Shown here piece by piece: positions 32,656 through 41,809 of a DNA stretch of 64,000 nucleotides; positions within the stretch are counted from its first letter, which is position 1, and each line of letters begins with the position of its first letter. The notes beneath the pieces are model-generated. The model made no database searches. It was not told where the DNA came from and saw only the letters and a program-made list of their open reading frames with translations. The translations under genes were made by a program, and so were the position numbers. This stretch comes from Phenylobacterium sp. (GTDB lineage Bacteria > Pseudomonadota > Alphaproteobacteria > Caulobacterales > Caulobacteraceae), in NCBI RefSeq assembly GCF_030693625.1, contig NZ_JAUYAF010000024.1:53992-117991 (forward strand), in the 5' to 3' direction.

Positions 32656-34587
32656 ATGCTCGCCGCCATCCGTCAGTTCGCAAAATCCTGGGTCGCCCTC
32701 GTCCTGATCGGCTTGTTGGTCGTGAGCTTCGCCCTGTTCGGGATCAATGACGTGTTCACGGGGAGCACGTCGAACGCCGTGGTGACGGCGGGCTCGCGCA
32801 CCGTCTCCGCCGCCGACTTCAAGCGGGAGTTCGACAGCTTCCGCAAAGGCGCCGAGCAGCAGGTGGGTCAGCCGATCACCAACGAGATGGCCGCGGCCAA
32901 TGGCCTGGACACCCGCGTCCTGAACGAGGTGGCGAGTCGGGAGGCCTTCGGCGAGATGCTGGCCAAGATCGGCATCAAGCCTTCCGACACCCTGATCACC
33001 CGCGAGCTGCAGAAGATCCCGGCCTTCTTCGACCAGGTCTCTGGCCGCTTCGACAAGAACCTCTACGCTGAGCGCCTGAATGAGAATGGCCTGACGCCGC
33101 CTGCCTTTGAGCTGATCATGCGCGACCAGGTCGCCGGCAGCCACATGGTCTCGGCCCTGGCCAATGGCCTGCGGGTGCCGCGGGCCTATACCGCGCTCGG
33201 GGCGATCTACGCGATGGAGAGCCGCGATGTCGGCTACTTCACCATCGATCCGCGCAACGTCACCGCGCCCGCCCTGCCCACCGACGCCCAGCTCAGCGAG
33301 TTGATGAAGGAAAACGCCGCGGCCCTGACCCGGCCTGAATTCCGCACGCTGACCGTGGTGCATTTCAGCCCGGCGATGATCAGCGCCAACCTGCCCATCG
33401 ATCCGGCCGAGCTGCAGAAGCGCTTCGAATTCCGCCGGGACACCCTGTCGCGGCCCGAGACCCGCAGCCTCGTGCAGATCCCGGCCAAGGACGCCGCCGC
33501 GGCCCAGGCCGTGGCCGCCCGGCTGGCCAAGGGCGAGGATCCCGGCGCCATCGCCAAGTCCCTGGGCGTCGACGCCATCACCTATGCCGACAAGCCGCGC
33601 ACCGCCATCGCCGACCCCAAGGTGGGCCAGGCCGCCTTCACCCTGCCCGTCGGCCAGATCACGCCCGTGAAGGGCGACCTGGGCTTTGCGGTCATCCGGG
33701 TCAGCAAGGTCACGCCCGGCCAGGCCGTGACCCTGGAGGAGATCCGGCCCCAGCTCGAGGCCGAGCTGCGCAAGGACGCGGCCGCCGAGAAGGTCTACGA
33801 GATGACCCAGGCCTATGACGACGCCCACGGCGGCGGCGCCAACCTGGCCGAGTCCGCCAAGAAGGCCAATGTGCCCACCTTCACCATCGGCCCCGTCTCC
33901 GCCCAGGGCGCGGGACCCCAAGGGCAGCCGGTGTCGGGCATCAATCCCAAGCTGCTGGCGACCGCCTTCAGCCTGCCGCAGGGCGGCGAGAGCGGGGTCG
34001 AGGAGGCCGGAAACGGCGAGTACTACGCCATCCGCGTCGAGAAGATCACGCCCAAGTCCATGCCGCCCCTTGCCGAGGTGAAGCCGCAGCTGGTCCGCGT
34101 CTGGATGATGCGCGAAATGGTCAAGCGTCTGCAGGTGAAGGCCGACGAACTTGCCGCCCGGGTGCGCAAGGGCGAAACCCTGGAAGCCGTGGCCTCCAGC
34201 ATCGGCGCTCGTGTGGGCCGCGCCACCGGCCTCGACCGCCGCAACGCCGGCCAGAGCCAAGCCCTGTCCCAGGACGCCCTGATCAAGACCTTCGGCGCCA
34301 AGCCCGGCGAGGTCTACACCGCCGAGGCGCCCACCTTCGGCCTGGTGGTCGCCAAGCTGGAGGCGGTTCGCGCCCCGACCGGCCCGACCCTGGCCCGGAT
34401 GACCGAGGAGAGCCGCCCGCAGATGACCGAGTCGACCTTCCGCGAAATTCAGGCCGACGCCCAGAAGGCGGCCGGGACGCTGGTGAAGGTGAAGACCTAT
34501 CCCAACAACGCCCGGCTCGCGATCGGCCTGGAACCCATCGAACCCAAGAAGGACGCCCCGGCGCCCAAGACGGAAAAGGCCAAGTGA
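32656..34587 (+). CDS. ppiD: PpiD-like SurA-N/peptidyl-prolyl isomerase, membrane-anchored
   Basis: Periplasmic folding factor anchored by one N-terminal segment (WVALVLIGLLVVSFALFGI, about 11-29). 643 residues from the ATG at 32656, which has an AGGAAG ribosome site. A SurA-type chaperone domain follows (about 40-200), then a parvulin-like region around 290-350 (AIAKSLGVDAITYADKPRTA; FTLPVGQITPVKGDLGFAV) and a second degenerate one. The parvulin catalytic residues are not clearly conserved, as in other PpiD proteins, so chaperone activity is more likely than isomerase. The stop overlaps trpE by one base, coupling the two genes. Confidence 0.9.
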   Translation: MLAAIRQFAKSWVALVLIGLLVVSFALFGINDVFTGSTSNAVVTAGSRTVSAADFKREFDSFRKGAEQQVGQPITNEMAAANGLDTRVLNEVASREAFGEMLAKIGIKPSDTLITRELQKIPAFFDQVSGRFDKNLYAERLNENGLTPPAFELIMRDQVAGSHMVSALANGLRVPRAYTALGAIYAMESRDVGYFTIDPRNVTAPALPTDAQLSELMKENAAALTRPEFRTLTVVHFSPAMISANLPIDPAELQKRFEFRRDTLSRPETRSLVQIPAKDAAAAQAVAARLAKGEDPGAIAKSLGVDAITYADKPRTAIADPKVGQAAFTLPVGQITPVKGDLGFAVIRVSKVTPGQAVTLEEIRPQLEAELRKDAAAEKVYEMTQAYDDAHGGGANLAESAKKANVPTFTIGPVSAQGAGPQGQPVSGINPKLLATAFSLPQGGESGVEEAGNGEYYAIRVEKITPKSMPPLAEVKPQLVRVWMMREMVKRLQVKADELAARVRKGETLEAVASSIGARVGRATGLDRRNAGQSQALSQDALIKTFGAKPGEVYTAEAPTFGLVVAKLEAVRAPTGPTLARMTEESRPQMTESTFREIQADAQKAAGTLVKVKTYPNNARLAIGLEPIEPKKDAPAPKTEKAK

Positions 34588-36116
34588 TGATCGAGCCTGC
34601 GTTTGCGGACTTTGAGCAGAAATATGCCCAAGGCGCGCCGCAGGTCGTCTGGACCCGTCTGATCGACGACCTCGAGACCCCGGTCTCGGCCTATCTGAAG
34701 ATCGCCCACGGCCGGCCCTACGCCTTCCTGTTTGAGAGCGTCGAGGGCGGGGCCTGGAGGGGTCGCTATTCGGTCATCGCCATGAAGCCGGACCTGGTCT
34801 GGAAGTGCCGTGGCGATGTGGCGGAGATCGCGCAAGGCCCCGCCATCGAGTCCGGTCAGTTCGTGACCCAGTCGGGCGGCGCCCTGGATTCACTGCGCGA
34901 CCTGGTGGCGGCCTCGCGGCTGGACCTGCCGGCCGGCCTGCCGCCGATGTCGGCCGGAGTGTTCGGGGCCATCGGCTACGACATGATCCGCTTGGTGGAG
35001 AAGCTGCCGGACATCAACCCGGACCCGCTGGACCTGCCCGACGGCTTGATGATCCGACCGTCCATCGTGGCGATCTTCGACGCCATCGCCCAGGAGATCA
35101 TCCTGGTGACGACCGTGCGCCCCGACAGCCTGTCGGCCAGGGACGCCTTCGACGCCGCCCAGGCGCGGCTGGCGGGCGTCATGGATGACTTCCGCAAGCC
35201 TGCCCCGCCACTGGCCGGAAACGGCGTGCCTGAACCCGACGCCTTCACCACCCCGGTGAGCCGCGAGGACTACCGGGCCATCGTCGGCCGCGCGAAGGAC
35301 TACATCCGCGCCGGCGACATCTTCCAGGTGGTGCCGAGCCACCGGTTCCGCGCGCCCTTCAGCCGCGATCCCTTCGCCCTCTACCGCTCCCTGCGGCGGA
35401 TGAACCCCTCGCCGTTCCTGTTCTATCTGAACTTCGGGGATTTCCAGCTGGCGGGCTCGTCGCCGGAGATCCTGGTGCGGCTGCGGGACGGCAAGATCAC
35501 CATCCGCCCCATCGCCGGCACGCGGCCCCGCGGCGCGACGCCGGAGGAGGACCGCGCCCTGGAGGCCGAGCTGATCGCCGACCCCAAGGAGCGGGCCGAG
35601 CACCTGATGCTGCTGGACCTGGGCCGCAATGACGTGGGCCGGGTGGCGATGCTCAACAAGGCCGGCGCCAACGAGCCGCCCAAGCCCTCCAAGGGGTCGC
35701 ATGTCCGAGTGACGGCCAGCTTCTTCGTGGAGCGCTACAGCCACGTCATGCACCTGGTCTCCAACGTCGAGGGCGACGCGCCCGACGGCCTGGATCCAGT
35801 GGACGTGCTGATGGCCGCCCTGCCGGCCGGCACGCTGTCGGGCGCGCCCAAGGTGCGAGCCATGCAGATCATCGACGAGCTGGAGCTGGAGAAGCGCGGC
35901 ATCGCTTACGCCGGCGCGGTCGGCTATTTCGGCGCCGACGGCTCGGTGGACACCTGCATCGTGCTGCGGACGGCCTGCTTCAAGGACGGGATGATGTACG
36001 TCCAGGCCGGCGGCGGGGTGGTGGTCGATAGCGACGCCGACGCCGAGTACGACGAGACCCTGCACAAGGCCCGCGCCCTGCGCCGGGCGGCCGAGGAAAG
36101 CTGGCGATTCGTCTGA
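34587..36116 (+). CDS. trpE: Anthranilate synthase component I
   Basis: Makes anthranilate from chorismate with TrpG. 509 residues from the ATG at 34587. Seen: IAGTRPRGATPEEDRALEAE, the active-site stretch HLMLLDLGRNDVGRVA, FQVVPSHRFRAPFSRDPF and the C-terminal GAVGYFGADGSVDTCIVLRT. Its start overlaps the ppiD stop by one base. It is separated from trpG by about 300 bases that contain a small gene on the opposite strand. No leader peptide or attenuator was recognised upstream, since ppiD abuts it. Confidence 0.97.
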   Translation: MIEPAFADFEQKYAQGAPQVVWTRLIDDLETPVSAYLKIAHGRPYAFLFESVEGGAWRGRYSVIAMKPDLVWKCRGDVAEIAQGPAIESGQFVTQSGGALDSLRDLVAASRLDLPAGLPPMSAGVFGAIGYDMIRLVEKLPDINPDPLDLPDGLMIRPSIVAIFDAIAQEIILVTTVRPDSLSARDAFDAAQARLAGVMDDFRKPAPPLAGNGVPEPDAFTTPVSREDYRAIVGRAKDYIRAGDIFQVVPSHRFRAPFSRDPFALYRSLRRMNPSPFLFYLNFGDFQLAGSSPEILVRLRDGKITIRPIAGTRPRGATPEEDRALEAELIADPKERAEHLMLLDLGRNDVGRVAMLNKAGANEPPKPSKGSHVRVTASFFVERYSHVMHLVSNVEGDAPDGLDPVDVLMAALPAGTLSGAPKVRAMQIIDELELEKRGIAYAGAVGYFGADGSVDTCIVLRTACFKDGMMYVQAGGGVVVDSDADAEYDETLHKARALRRAAEESWRFV

Positions 36117-36141
36117 GCCTGAGGGCTATCGCCGACAGCGC

Positions 36142-36342
36142 TTAGCGCTCGCCCTGCACCACGTGCTGGGTGATCACCGGCGGGGCGAGGATCATGGCGG
36201 TGGCCAGGGTGAGCGCGGTCGAGGCCGCGAACGCCGCGGCGCACAGCACCGGCCACATGGATTCCTTGATCGCCGGGGTCACCAGCAGCAGCCGGGCGCG
36301 GGCGATCTGGTCGGCGTCGAGGACGGAATCAGCGGTCGTCAT
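36142..36342 (-). CDS. Small membrane protein, unknown function, antisense within the trp cluster
   Basis: 66 residues from the ATG at 36342 (a GTG at 36348 is the alternative). A charged N-terminus ([19 protein letters not shown]) leads into one membrane segment at about 32-56 ([20 protein letters not shown]). It lies between trpE and trpG but on the other strand. No family recognised. Coding bias is reasonable, and the position in an otherwise conserved pathway cluster argues for a real gene. Confidence 0.55.
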   Translation of the reverse strand: MTTADSVLDADQIARARLLLVTPAIKESMWPVLCAAAFAASTALTLATAMILAPPVITQHVVQGER

Positions 36343-36422
36343 GGCCACAGGGTCCGCCCAACTCGCACAGCATGCAATGCGCGGACTTGGCGCAGCAGCG
36401 CCTACAGCCTAGATGGACACCC

Positions 36423-37013
36423 ATGATCCTGGTCATCGATAACTACGACAGCTTCACCTACAACCTCGTCCACTATCTGAACGAGCTGGGGGCGGAGACC
36501 CTCGTCTATCGCAACGACGCCATCACCGTCGAAGAGGCGCTCGGCCTGAAGCCCGACGGCATCTTGCTGTCGCCCGGCCCCTGCACCCCCAACGAGGCTG
36601 GCATCTGCCTGGAGCTGATCGAGAAGGCCCCCGAGAATCTGCCGATCCTGGGGGTCTGCCTGGGCCACCAGTCCATCGGCCAGGCCTTCGGCGGGCAGGT
36701 GGTGCGCGCCAAGGCCACCATGCACGGCAAGACCAGCCCGATGCACCATACAGGCAAGGGGGTGTTCGCGGGCATGCCCCAGGACTTCACCGCCACCCGC
36801 TATCACAGCCTGTCGGTGGCGCGTGACACCCTGCCCGACGTCCTGGAGATCACCGCCTGGACAGAAGACGGCGAGGTCATGGGCTTCCAGCATAAGACCC
36901 GGCCCATCCATGGCGTGCAGTTCCACCCGGAATCCATCGCCACCGAGGGCGGCCACCATCTGCTGGCCAATTTCCTGGAACTGGCCGGCGTGCCGCGAAA
37001 CGTGCCGGCCTGA
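36423..37013 (+). CDS. trpG: Anthranilate synthase component II (glutamine amidotransferase)
   Basis: Supplies ammonia to TrpE; may also serve PabB. 196 residues beginning [19 protein letters not shown]. Class I amidotransferase triad: Cys in [12 protein letters not shown], His and Glu in [13 protein letters not shown]. The frame is open upstream, but the ATG at 36423 fits the family exactly. It overlaps trpD by one base, so trpG-trpD-trpC form a coupled unit with its own promoter in the 80-base gap upstream, where an imperfect GTCCGC/GCGGAC hairpin is seen. Confidence 0.96.
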   Translation: MILVIDNYDSFTYNLVHYLNELGAETLVYRNDAITVEEALGLKPDGILLSPGPCTPNEAGICLELIEKAPENLPILGVCLGHQSIGQAFGGQVVRAKATMHGKTSPMHHTGKGVFAGMPQDFTATRYHSLSVARDTLPDVLEITAWTEDGEVMGFQHKTRPIHGVQFHPESIATEGGHHLLANFLELAGVPRNVPA

Positions 37014-38029
37014 TGTCGGACGCTTTCAAGCCGCTTCTGGGCCGGCTGGCCGACGGCCAGACCCTGTCGGACGAGGACGCCGGGGAGTTCTTCGCCGCCT
37101 GCCTGCGGGGCGAACCCTCGCCGGCCCAGGTGGCCGCGGCCATCACCGCCATGCGCCTGCGCGGCGAGACGGTGGGCGAGATCACCGCCTGCGCCAAGGC
37201 CATGCGCCGCGCCGCGGTGACCCTGGATCCGCCTTATGCCGTGATGGACGTCTGCGGCACCGGCGGTGACGGCCTGCATACGCTGAACATCTCCACCGCC
37301 GTGGGCTTCGTCGCCGCCGGCGGCGGGCTGAAGGTGGCCAAGCACGGCAACCGCGCCCTGTCCTCGCGGTCCGGCACCGCCGATGTGCTGACCGAACTGG
37401 GGGTGGACATCAACGCTCCCGTCGACCGGCAGATGAAGGCCCTGGATGAGGCCGGCATCTGCTTCATGTTCGCCCAGGCTCATCACGGCGCCATGCGTCA
37501 TGTCTCGCCGATCCGGGCGGAGCTTGGTTTCCGCACGGTGTTCAACCTGCTGGGACCGCTGACCAACCCGGCCAACGCCAAGCGCCAGGTCATGGGGGTC
37601 TTCGCCGAGCGCTGGGTCGAGCCCCTGGCCCGCGTGCTGGGGGCCCTGGGCTCGGAGCGCGCCTGGGTGGTGCACGGCGGCGGCATGGATGAGATGACCA
37701 CCACGGGCGAGAGCGTCGTGGCCGAATGGCGCGACGGCCAGGCCAGGCTCTTCACCATCACCCCGGAAGCCGTCGGCCTGCCCCGCGCGGCCCTGGCCGA
37801 CCTCACCGGCGGCAGCCCGGCCGAAAACGCGGTGGCCCTGCGCGCCCTGCTGGACGGGGAGACCGGCGCCTATCGCGACATCGTACTGTTGAACGCCGCG
37901 GCCGCCTTCCTGGTGGGCGAGAAGGTCGAGACCCTGCGCGACGGCATCGACCTGGCGCGCGCGGTGATCGACGACGGCCGGGCCAAGACGGCGCTCACCA
38001 CCCTGGCCGCCATCACGAGCGCGCCATGA
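37013..38029 (+). CDS. trpD: Anthranilate phosphoribosyltransferase
   Basis: Joins anthranilate to PRPP in tryptophan synthesis. 338 residues. PRPP-binding motifs [18 protein letters not shown] and [17 protein letters not shown] are intact, as are [20 protein letters not shown] and [20 protein letters not shown]. The start overlaps the trpG stop by one base; the stop overlaps trpC by four bases (ATGA). Confidence 0.98.
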   Translation: MSDAFKPLLGRLADGQTLSDEDAGEFFAACLRGEPSPAQVAAAITAMRLRGETVGEITACAKAMRRAAVTLDPPYAVMDVCGTGGDGLHTLNISTAVGFVAAGGGLKVAKHGNRALSSRSGTADVLTELGVDINAPVDRQMKALDEAGICFMFAQAHHGAMRHVSPIRAELGFRTVFNLLGPLTNPANAKRQVMGVFAERWVEPLARVLGALGSERAWVVHGGGMDEMTTTGESVVAEWRDGQARLFTITPEAVGLPRAALADLTGGSPAENAVALRALLDGETGAYRDIVLLNAAAAFLVGEKVETLRDGIDLARAVIDDGRAKTALTTLAAITSAP

Positions 38030-38814
38030 GCGACATCCTCGACAAGATCGCCGCCTACAAGCGCGTCGAAGTGGCCGAACGAAAGGCGCTGCGCACCGTG
38101 GAGCAGGTCGAGGCCGCGGCGGCCCGGGCCTCGGCGCCGCGCGGGTTCCGCGTCGCCCTGGAGCGGGCCCATGCGCCGGGCCGCCTGGCCCTGATCGCCG
38201 AGATCAAGAAGGCCTCACCCTCCAAGGGGCTGATCCGCGAGGACTTCGATCCGCCGTCGCTCGCCAAGGCGTATGAGGCGGGCGGCGCGGCCTGCCTCTC
38301 GGTGCTGACCGACACGCCGAGCTTCCAGGGGGCTGACAGCTTCCTGACGGCGGCGCGCGACGCCTGCGCCCTGCCCTGCCTGCGCAAGGAGTTCCTGGTG
38401 GACCCCTGGCAGGTGGCCGAATCGCGGGCCCTGGGGGCCGACGCCATCCTGGTGATCATGGCCATGATCGACGATTCCACCGCCCGCGACCTGATGGCCG
38501 AGGCGGCGCGATTCGGCATGGACGCGCTTGTCGAGGTGCACGACGAGGCCGAGATGGCGCGCGCCGGCGACCTGGGCGCGACCTTGGTGGGGGTCAACAA
38601 CCGCGACCTGCGCAGCTTCAGCATCGACCTGGCCATCACCGAGAGATTGGCGGCGCTCGCCCCCGCAAACGCCTTGCTGGTAACGGAAAGCGGCATCTTC
38701 ACCGCCGCCGACGCAGCCCGGCTGGAGCGCTCTGGCGCCAGCGCCATGCTGGTGGGGGAAAGCCTGATGCGTCAGGCCGACGTGGCCGCCGCGGCGCGAG
38801 CGCTTTTGGCCTAG
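38026..38814 (+). CDS. trpC: Indole-3-glycerol phosphate synthase
   Basis: Converts carboxyphenylaminodeoxyribulose phosphate to indoleglycerol phosphate; TIM barrel. 262 residues from the ATG at 38026. Seen: [19 protein letters not shown] with the catalytic Lys, [26 protein letters not shown] and [17 protein letters not shown] longer upstream extension of the frame runs over trpD and was excluded. lexA follows after 84 bases with its own SOS-controlled promoter. Confidence 0.97.
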   Translation: MSDILDKIAAYKRVEVAERKALRTVEQVEAAAARASAPRGFRVALERAHAPGRLALIAEIKKASPSKGLIREDFDPPSLAKAYEAGGAACLSVLTDTPSFQGADSFLTAARDACALPCLRKEFLVDPWQVAESRALGADAILVIMAMIDDSTARDLMAEAARFGMDALVEVHDEAEMARAGDLGATLVGVNNRDLRSFSIDLAITERLAALAPANALLVTESGIFTAADAARLERSGASAMLVGESLMRQADVAAAARALLA

Positions 38815-38826
38815 CTTTCGGTCAAC

Positions 38827-38855
38827 TTGACATTAACGAAGAACGTCTAGAGAAC
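38827..38855 (+). promoter_or_regulatory. lexA promoter with SOS box
   Basis: SOS box GAAC-N7-GAAC (38841-38855), the reverse of the alphaproteobacterial GTTC-N7-GTTC LexA site. It overlaps a plausible promoter: TTGACA at 38827 and a -10-like TCTAGAGA near 38846, close to the Caulobacter housekeeping pattern. It lies 43 bases upstream of the lexA start, consistent with autorepression. Confidence 0.8.
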
Positions 38856-38898
38856 ATCGGCAAGGTTTCCGCTTTGTTCTTCAAGGGCTCGTCGTCCA

Positions 38899-39594
38899 AT
38901 GCTCACTCGTAAACAGCACGAATTGCTCATGTTCATCCATGAGCGGATCAAGGAGAGCGGTGTCTCGCCCTCCTTCGACGAGATGAAGGAGGCCCTCGAC
39001 CTGGCCTCCAAGTCCGGCATTCACCGCCTGATCACGGCGCTGGAGGAACGCGGCTTCCTGCGCCGCCTGCCGCACCGGGCCCGCGCCCTGGAAGTGGTGA
39101 AGCTGCCGCAGCAGGCCACCACCTCTTCCCCGCCCAAGGGCCGCGCCCCGTTCAAGCCGCAACTGGTCGAGGCCGGCGCAGCCCAGCCCGCGATGAACGC
39201 GGCCAACGACACCCGCGAGATTTCGGTCCTGGGCAAGATCGCCGCCGGCACCCCAATCGAGGCGATCCAGCAGGAGCGCGACCGCATGCACGTGCCCGAG
39301 AGCATGCTGGGCGCCGGCGAGCACTACGCCCTCGAAGTCCAGGGCGACTCCATGATCAACGCTGGCATCCTGGACGGCGACTATGTCGTTATCCGCAAGA
39401 CCGACACCGCCACCTCCGGCGAGATCGTCGTCGCCCTGGTGATGGGTGAGGAAGCCACCCTCAAGCGCCTGCGCAAGAAGGGGGCCTCCATCGCCCTGGA
39501 GGCCGCCAACCCGGCTTATGAGACCCGCATCTTCGGTCCCGACCAGGTCCAGGTGCAGGGCCGGCTCGTCGGGCTGATCCGCAAGTACCACTAG
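38899..39594 (+). CDS. lexA: LexA SOS repressor
   Basis: Represses DNA-damage genes until RecA filaments trigger self-cleavage. 231 residues. Winged helix-turn-helix 1-69 ([36 protein letters not shown]), a long linker, then the S24 peptidase domain. Cleavage site Ala116-Gly117 (GKIAAGTPI), catalytic Ser151 (QGDSMINAG) and Lys189 (ATLKRL). The alphaproteobacterial form is longer than E. coli LexA (202), as here. Autoregulated by the SOS box upstream; another matching box lies before the sidA candidate at 63.5 kb. Confidence 0.98.
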   Translation: MLTRKQHELLMFIHERIKESGVSPSFDEMKEALDLASKSGIHRLITALEERGFLRRLPHRARALEVVKLPQQATTSSPPKGRAPFKPQLVEAGAAQPAMNAANDTREISVLGKIAAGTPIEAIQQERDRMHVPESMLGAGEHYALEVQGDSMINAGILDGDYVVIRKTDTATSGEIVVALVMGEEATLKRLRKKGASIALEAANPAYETRIFGPDQVQVQGRLVGLIRKYH

Positions 39595-39600
39595 GCGCCG

Positions 39601-41796
39601 TCAGTCGGCCTGATCGGAGATAGCACCGCCGGTCCAGGGCCGCTGACCGCGCAGGCTCTGGGCCCACACAATCCGCCAGCCGGAGGCCGCGCGGTAGAGT
39701 TCGGCCGACCCGCCCCTGGCGAAGTCGTCCTGCGTCAACAGCAGCGCTCCGGGGCAGTCGGCGGCGATCGCCGCGCCCCGCACCACGACCACCTCGGCCC
39801 ATTGGCAGAACAGCGGCAGCTTCTTCTCGATCGTCGAGGCGCGACGGGTGAAGACGGCGGCCACGCGAGGCGATGAGCCAACGCGCGGGGCACAAGACCA
39901 GCGGTCACAGTCATAGAGGGCGTCACGGGCCGCCAGACCCTGCACGGCTGGTTCCAGGCCGCGCCGGCGGGCCCAGAGCTCGGCCCCGAACAGCTTGACG
40001 TCAGGTCGGAAGAGAACCGCCGTCCTGCCCTCCCGCACCGCCAGGGTGGAGCCGTCGGCGGCCACCCAGATGTCAGGCGTCGGCGGGCGGGGCGCCAGGC
40101 TGACGGCCAGGGCGAAGGGCAGGCCCAGCCAGCGCAGTGGCCCCTTCCACAGGCAGAGCCAGAGGATGCCAAGGAAGGCGGCCGCGAGGGTCCAGCCCGG
40201 CGCGCTGGCGATGATCAGCTGGGCGTTGGGCATGGCCGAGGCCTTGGCGGCGATCAGATTCATGGTGTCGATGGCGACCCCGGCGGCTCGCAGCGGCCAG
40301 TCGCCCAGGCCGAAGGGCGCCAGGATCGCGCCGAGCGCCAGGGCCGGCATCATCAGGAAGGACGAGATCGGCGCCACCAGCAGGTTGGCGATCAGCCCGA
40401 AGGTGGACACCCGGTTGAAATGCTGCATGGCGAAGGGGCCAGTCGCCATTCCCGCCACGAAGCTGGCGGCCAGGCTGGCGCCCAGCCAAGTCCCCACACC
40501 CTGGACGGCGCGGATCGACCAGGGGGCGTTGATCTCGCGGATCGGGCGGGGCCAGAGCTCGGCCATGGCCACCAGGGCCGTGGTGGCGGCGAAGGACATC
40601 TGGAAGCCAGGCTCGGTCACCGCCTCGGGCTGCAGGGCCAGGATCACCAGGGCGGCGATGGCCAAGGTGTGCAGGCTGATGGCGCGGCGATCCACCAGGA
40701 TGGCCCCGAAGGCCGCCGCCGCCGTGATCGCCGCCCGCTCCGCCGGCGCCGGCGCGCCCGAGAGCACCAGGTAGCTCAGCACGGCGGCAAGGCCGAACAG
40801 GGCGGCGGTCTTCTTGCTGGACACCCGCAGGGCGAGCCAGGGCCAGGCGGCGATCAGCAACCGCACGCCCGCGAAGGCGAAGCCCCCGACGATGGCCATG
40901 TGCAGGCCCGAGATCGAGATGATGTGGGCCAGGCCCGAGGCGCGCAGGGCGTCCACCTGCTCGCGGGGCACGAAGGCTTCATGACCGGTCACCATGGCCG
41001 CGGCCAAGCCGCCGCTCTCCACCCCGATCTCGTCGACGATCTTGCGGGCCAGGGTCCACCGGGCGGCGTTGACCCGCATCTCCAGCGCCAGCCTCCAGGG
41101 CGGCGGCTCGGCGAAAATATCCCGCGGCGAGGTCAGGGTGAAGCCGACGCCGCCGATCCCCTCGAAGAAGGCGTCGCGGGCGAAGTCGTATGAGCCGGGG
41201 CTGGCGGGCGGCGGCGGCGGGTTGAGCATGCCACGCACGCGGATCGCCACGCCGGGCGCCGGCAATGGCGTGTCAGGCTGCAGGGTCATGCGGGCGCGGA
41301 TCGGCGTCGCCTCCGGGGCCAGGCCGCTGACCCGAATGGGGGCGAGCAGCAGGCGCGGCCCGCCCTGCCCCGGATTGGCGATGTCCACCACGAAGGCCTC
41401 GACCGTTTGCATCCCCTCGCCGCTTGGCGCGATCGGCGCGCGGACCTGCTGCGTACGCAGCTTGCCGGCGGCGAATCCCGCCAGGGCGAAGGCCAGGAGC
41501 GTGAGCGCGATGAGCAGAACCCGGCCGCCGCCCCAGCGAGCGCGGGCCAGCAACATGAGACCGGCGAGCCCCAAGGCGGCGATTGCCAGCCCCGCCACAG
41601 GCTCGCGCGGCAGGGCGAAATAGGCCGCGGCGCCGCAGCCGAACGCGACCGGAGTCCACAGGCTGAGCCGGTCGGCCTGGGCGGCCGCCTGGGCGCGCAG
41701 CCAGGCGAAGACTTCGGCGGCGCTAGGAAGCTTGCGGACGGGCGTGTTAATAGGCGCCGCGATCGCGTCGGCCTCCGCCGGCGCCGCCTCACCCAC
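39601..41796 (-). CDS. comEC: ComEC/Rec2 family inner-membrane competence protein
   Basis: Predicted DNA-uptake channel. About 731 residues. N-terminal DUF4131-like domain with two or three membrane segments (about 30-110), then an extracytoplasmic OB-like region, the Competence domain (SGLAHIISISGLHMAIVGG; YLVLSGAPAPAERAAITAA) with about eight segments, and a C-terminal soluble part (WVAADGSTLAVREGRTAVLF). The HxHxDH metal motif of ComEC nuclease domains is not seen in that part. Start: GTG at 41796 avoids overlap with gltX; an ATG at 41853 would overlap the gltX start by 44 bases. Confidence 0.88.
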   Translation of the reverse strand: MGEAAPAEADAIAAPINTPVRKLPSAAEVFAWLRAQAAAQADRLSLWTPVAFGCGAAAYFALPREPVAGLAIAALGLAGLMLLARARWGGGRVLLIALTLLAFALAGFAAGKLRTQQVRAPIAPSGEGMQTVEAFVVDIANPGQGGPRLLLAPIRVSGLAPEATPIRARMTLQPDTPLPAPGVAIRVRGMLNPPPPPASPGSYDFARDAFFEGIGGVGFTLTSPRDIFAEPPPWRLALEMRVNAARWTLARKIVDEIGVESGGLAAAMVTGHEAFVPREQVDALRASGLAHIISISGLHMAIVGGFAFAGVRLLIAAWPWLALRVSSKKTAALFGLAAVLSYLVLSGAPAPAERAAITAAAAFGAILVDRRAISLHTLAIAALVILALQPEAVTEPGFQMSFAATTALVAMAELWPRPIREINAPWSIRAVQGVGTWLGASLAASFVAGMATGPFAMQHFNRVSTFGLIANLLVAPISSFLMMPALALGAILAPFGLGDWPLRAAGVAIDTMNLIAAKASAMPNAQLIIASAPGWTLAAAFLGILWLCLWKGPLRWLGLPFALAVSLAPRPPTPDIWVAADGSTLAVREGRTAVLFRPDVKLFGAELWARRRGLEPAVQGLAARDALYDCDRWSCAPRVGSSPRVAAVFTRRASTIEKKLPLFCQWAEVVVVRGAAIAADCPGALLLTQDDFARGGSAELYRAASGWRIVWAQSLRGQRPWTGGAISDQAD

Positions 41797-41809
41797 AGTC
41801 CCGAGCTCG

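Noticed and set aside
32575-34260. 561-codon minus-strand frame antisense to ppiD
   Set aside because: Same shadow effect; His/Gly/Asp-rich composition, no ribosome site, and ppiD is clearly coding.
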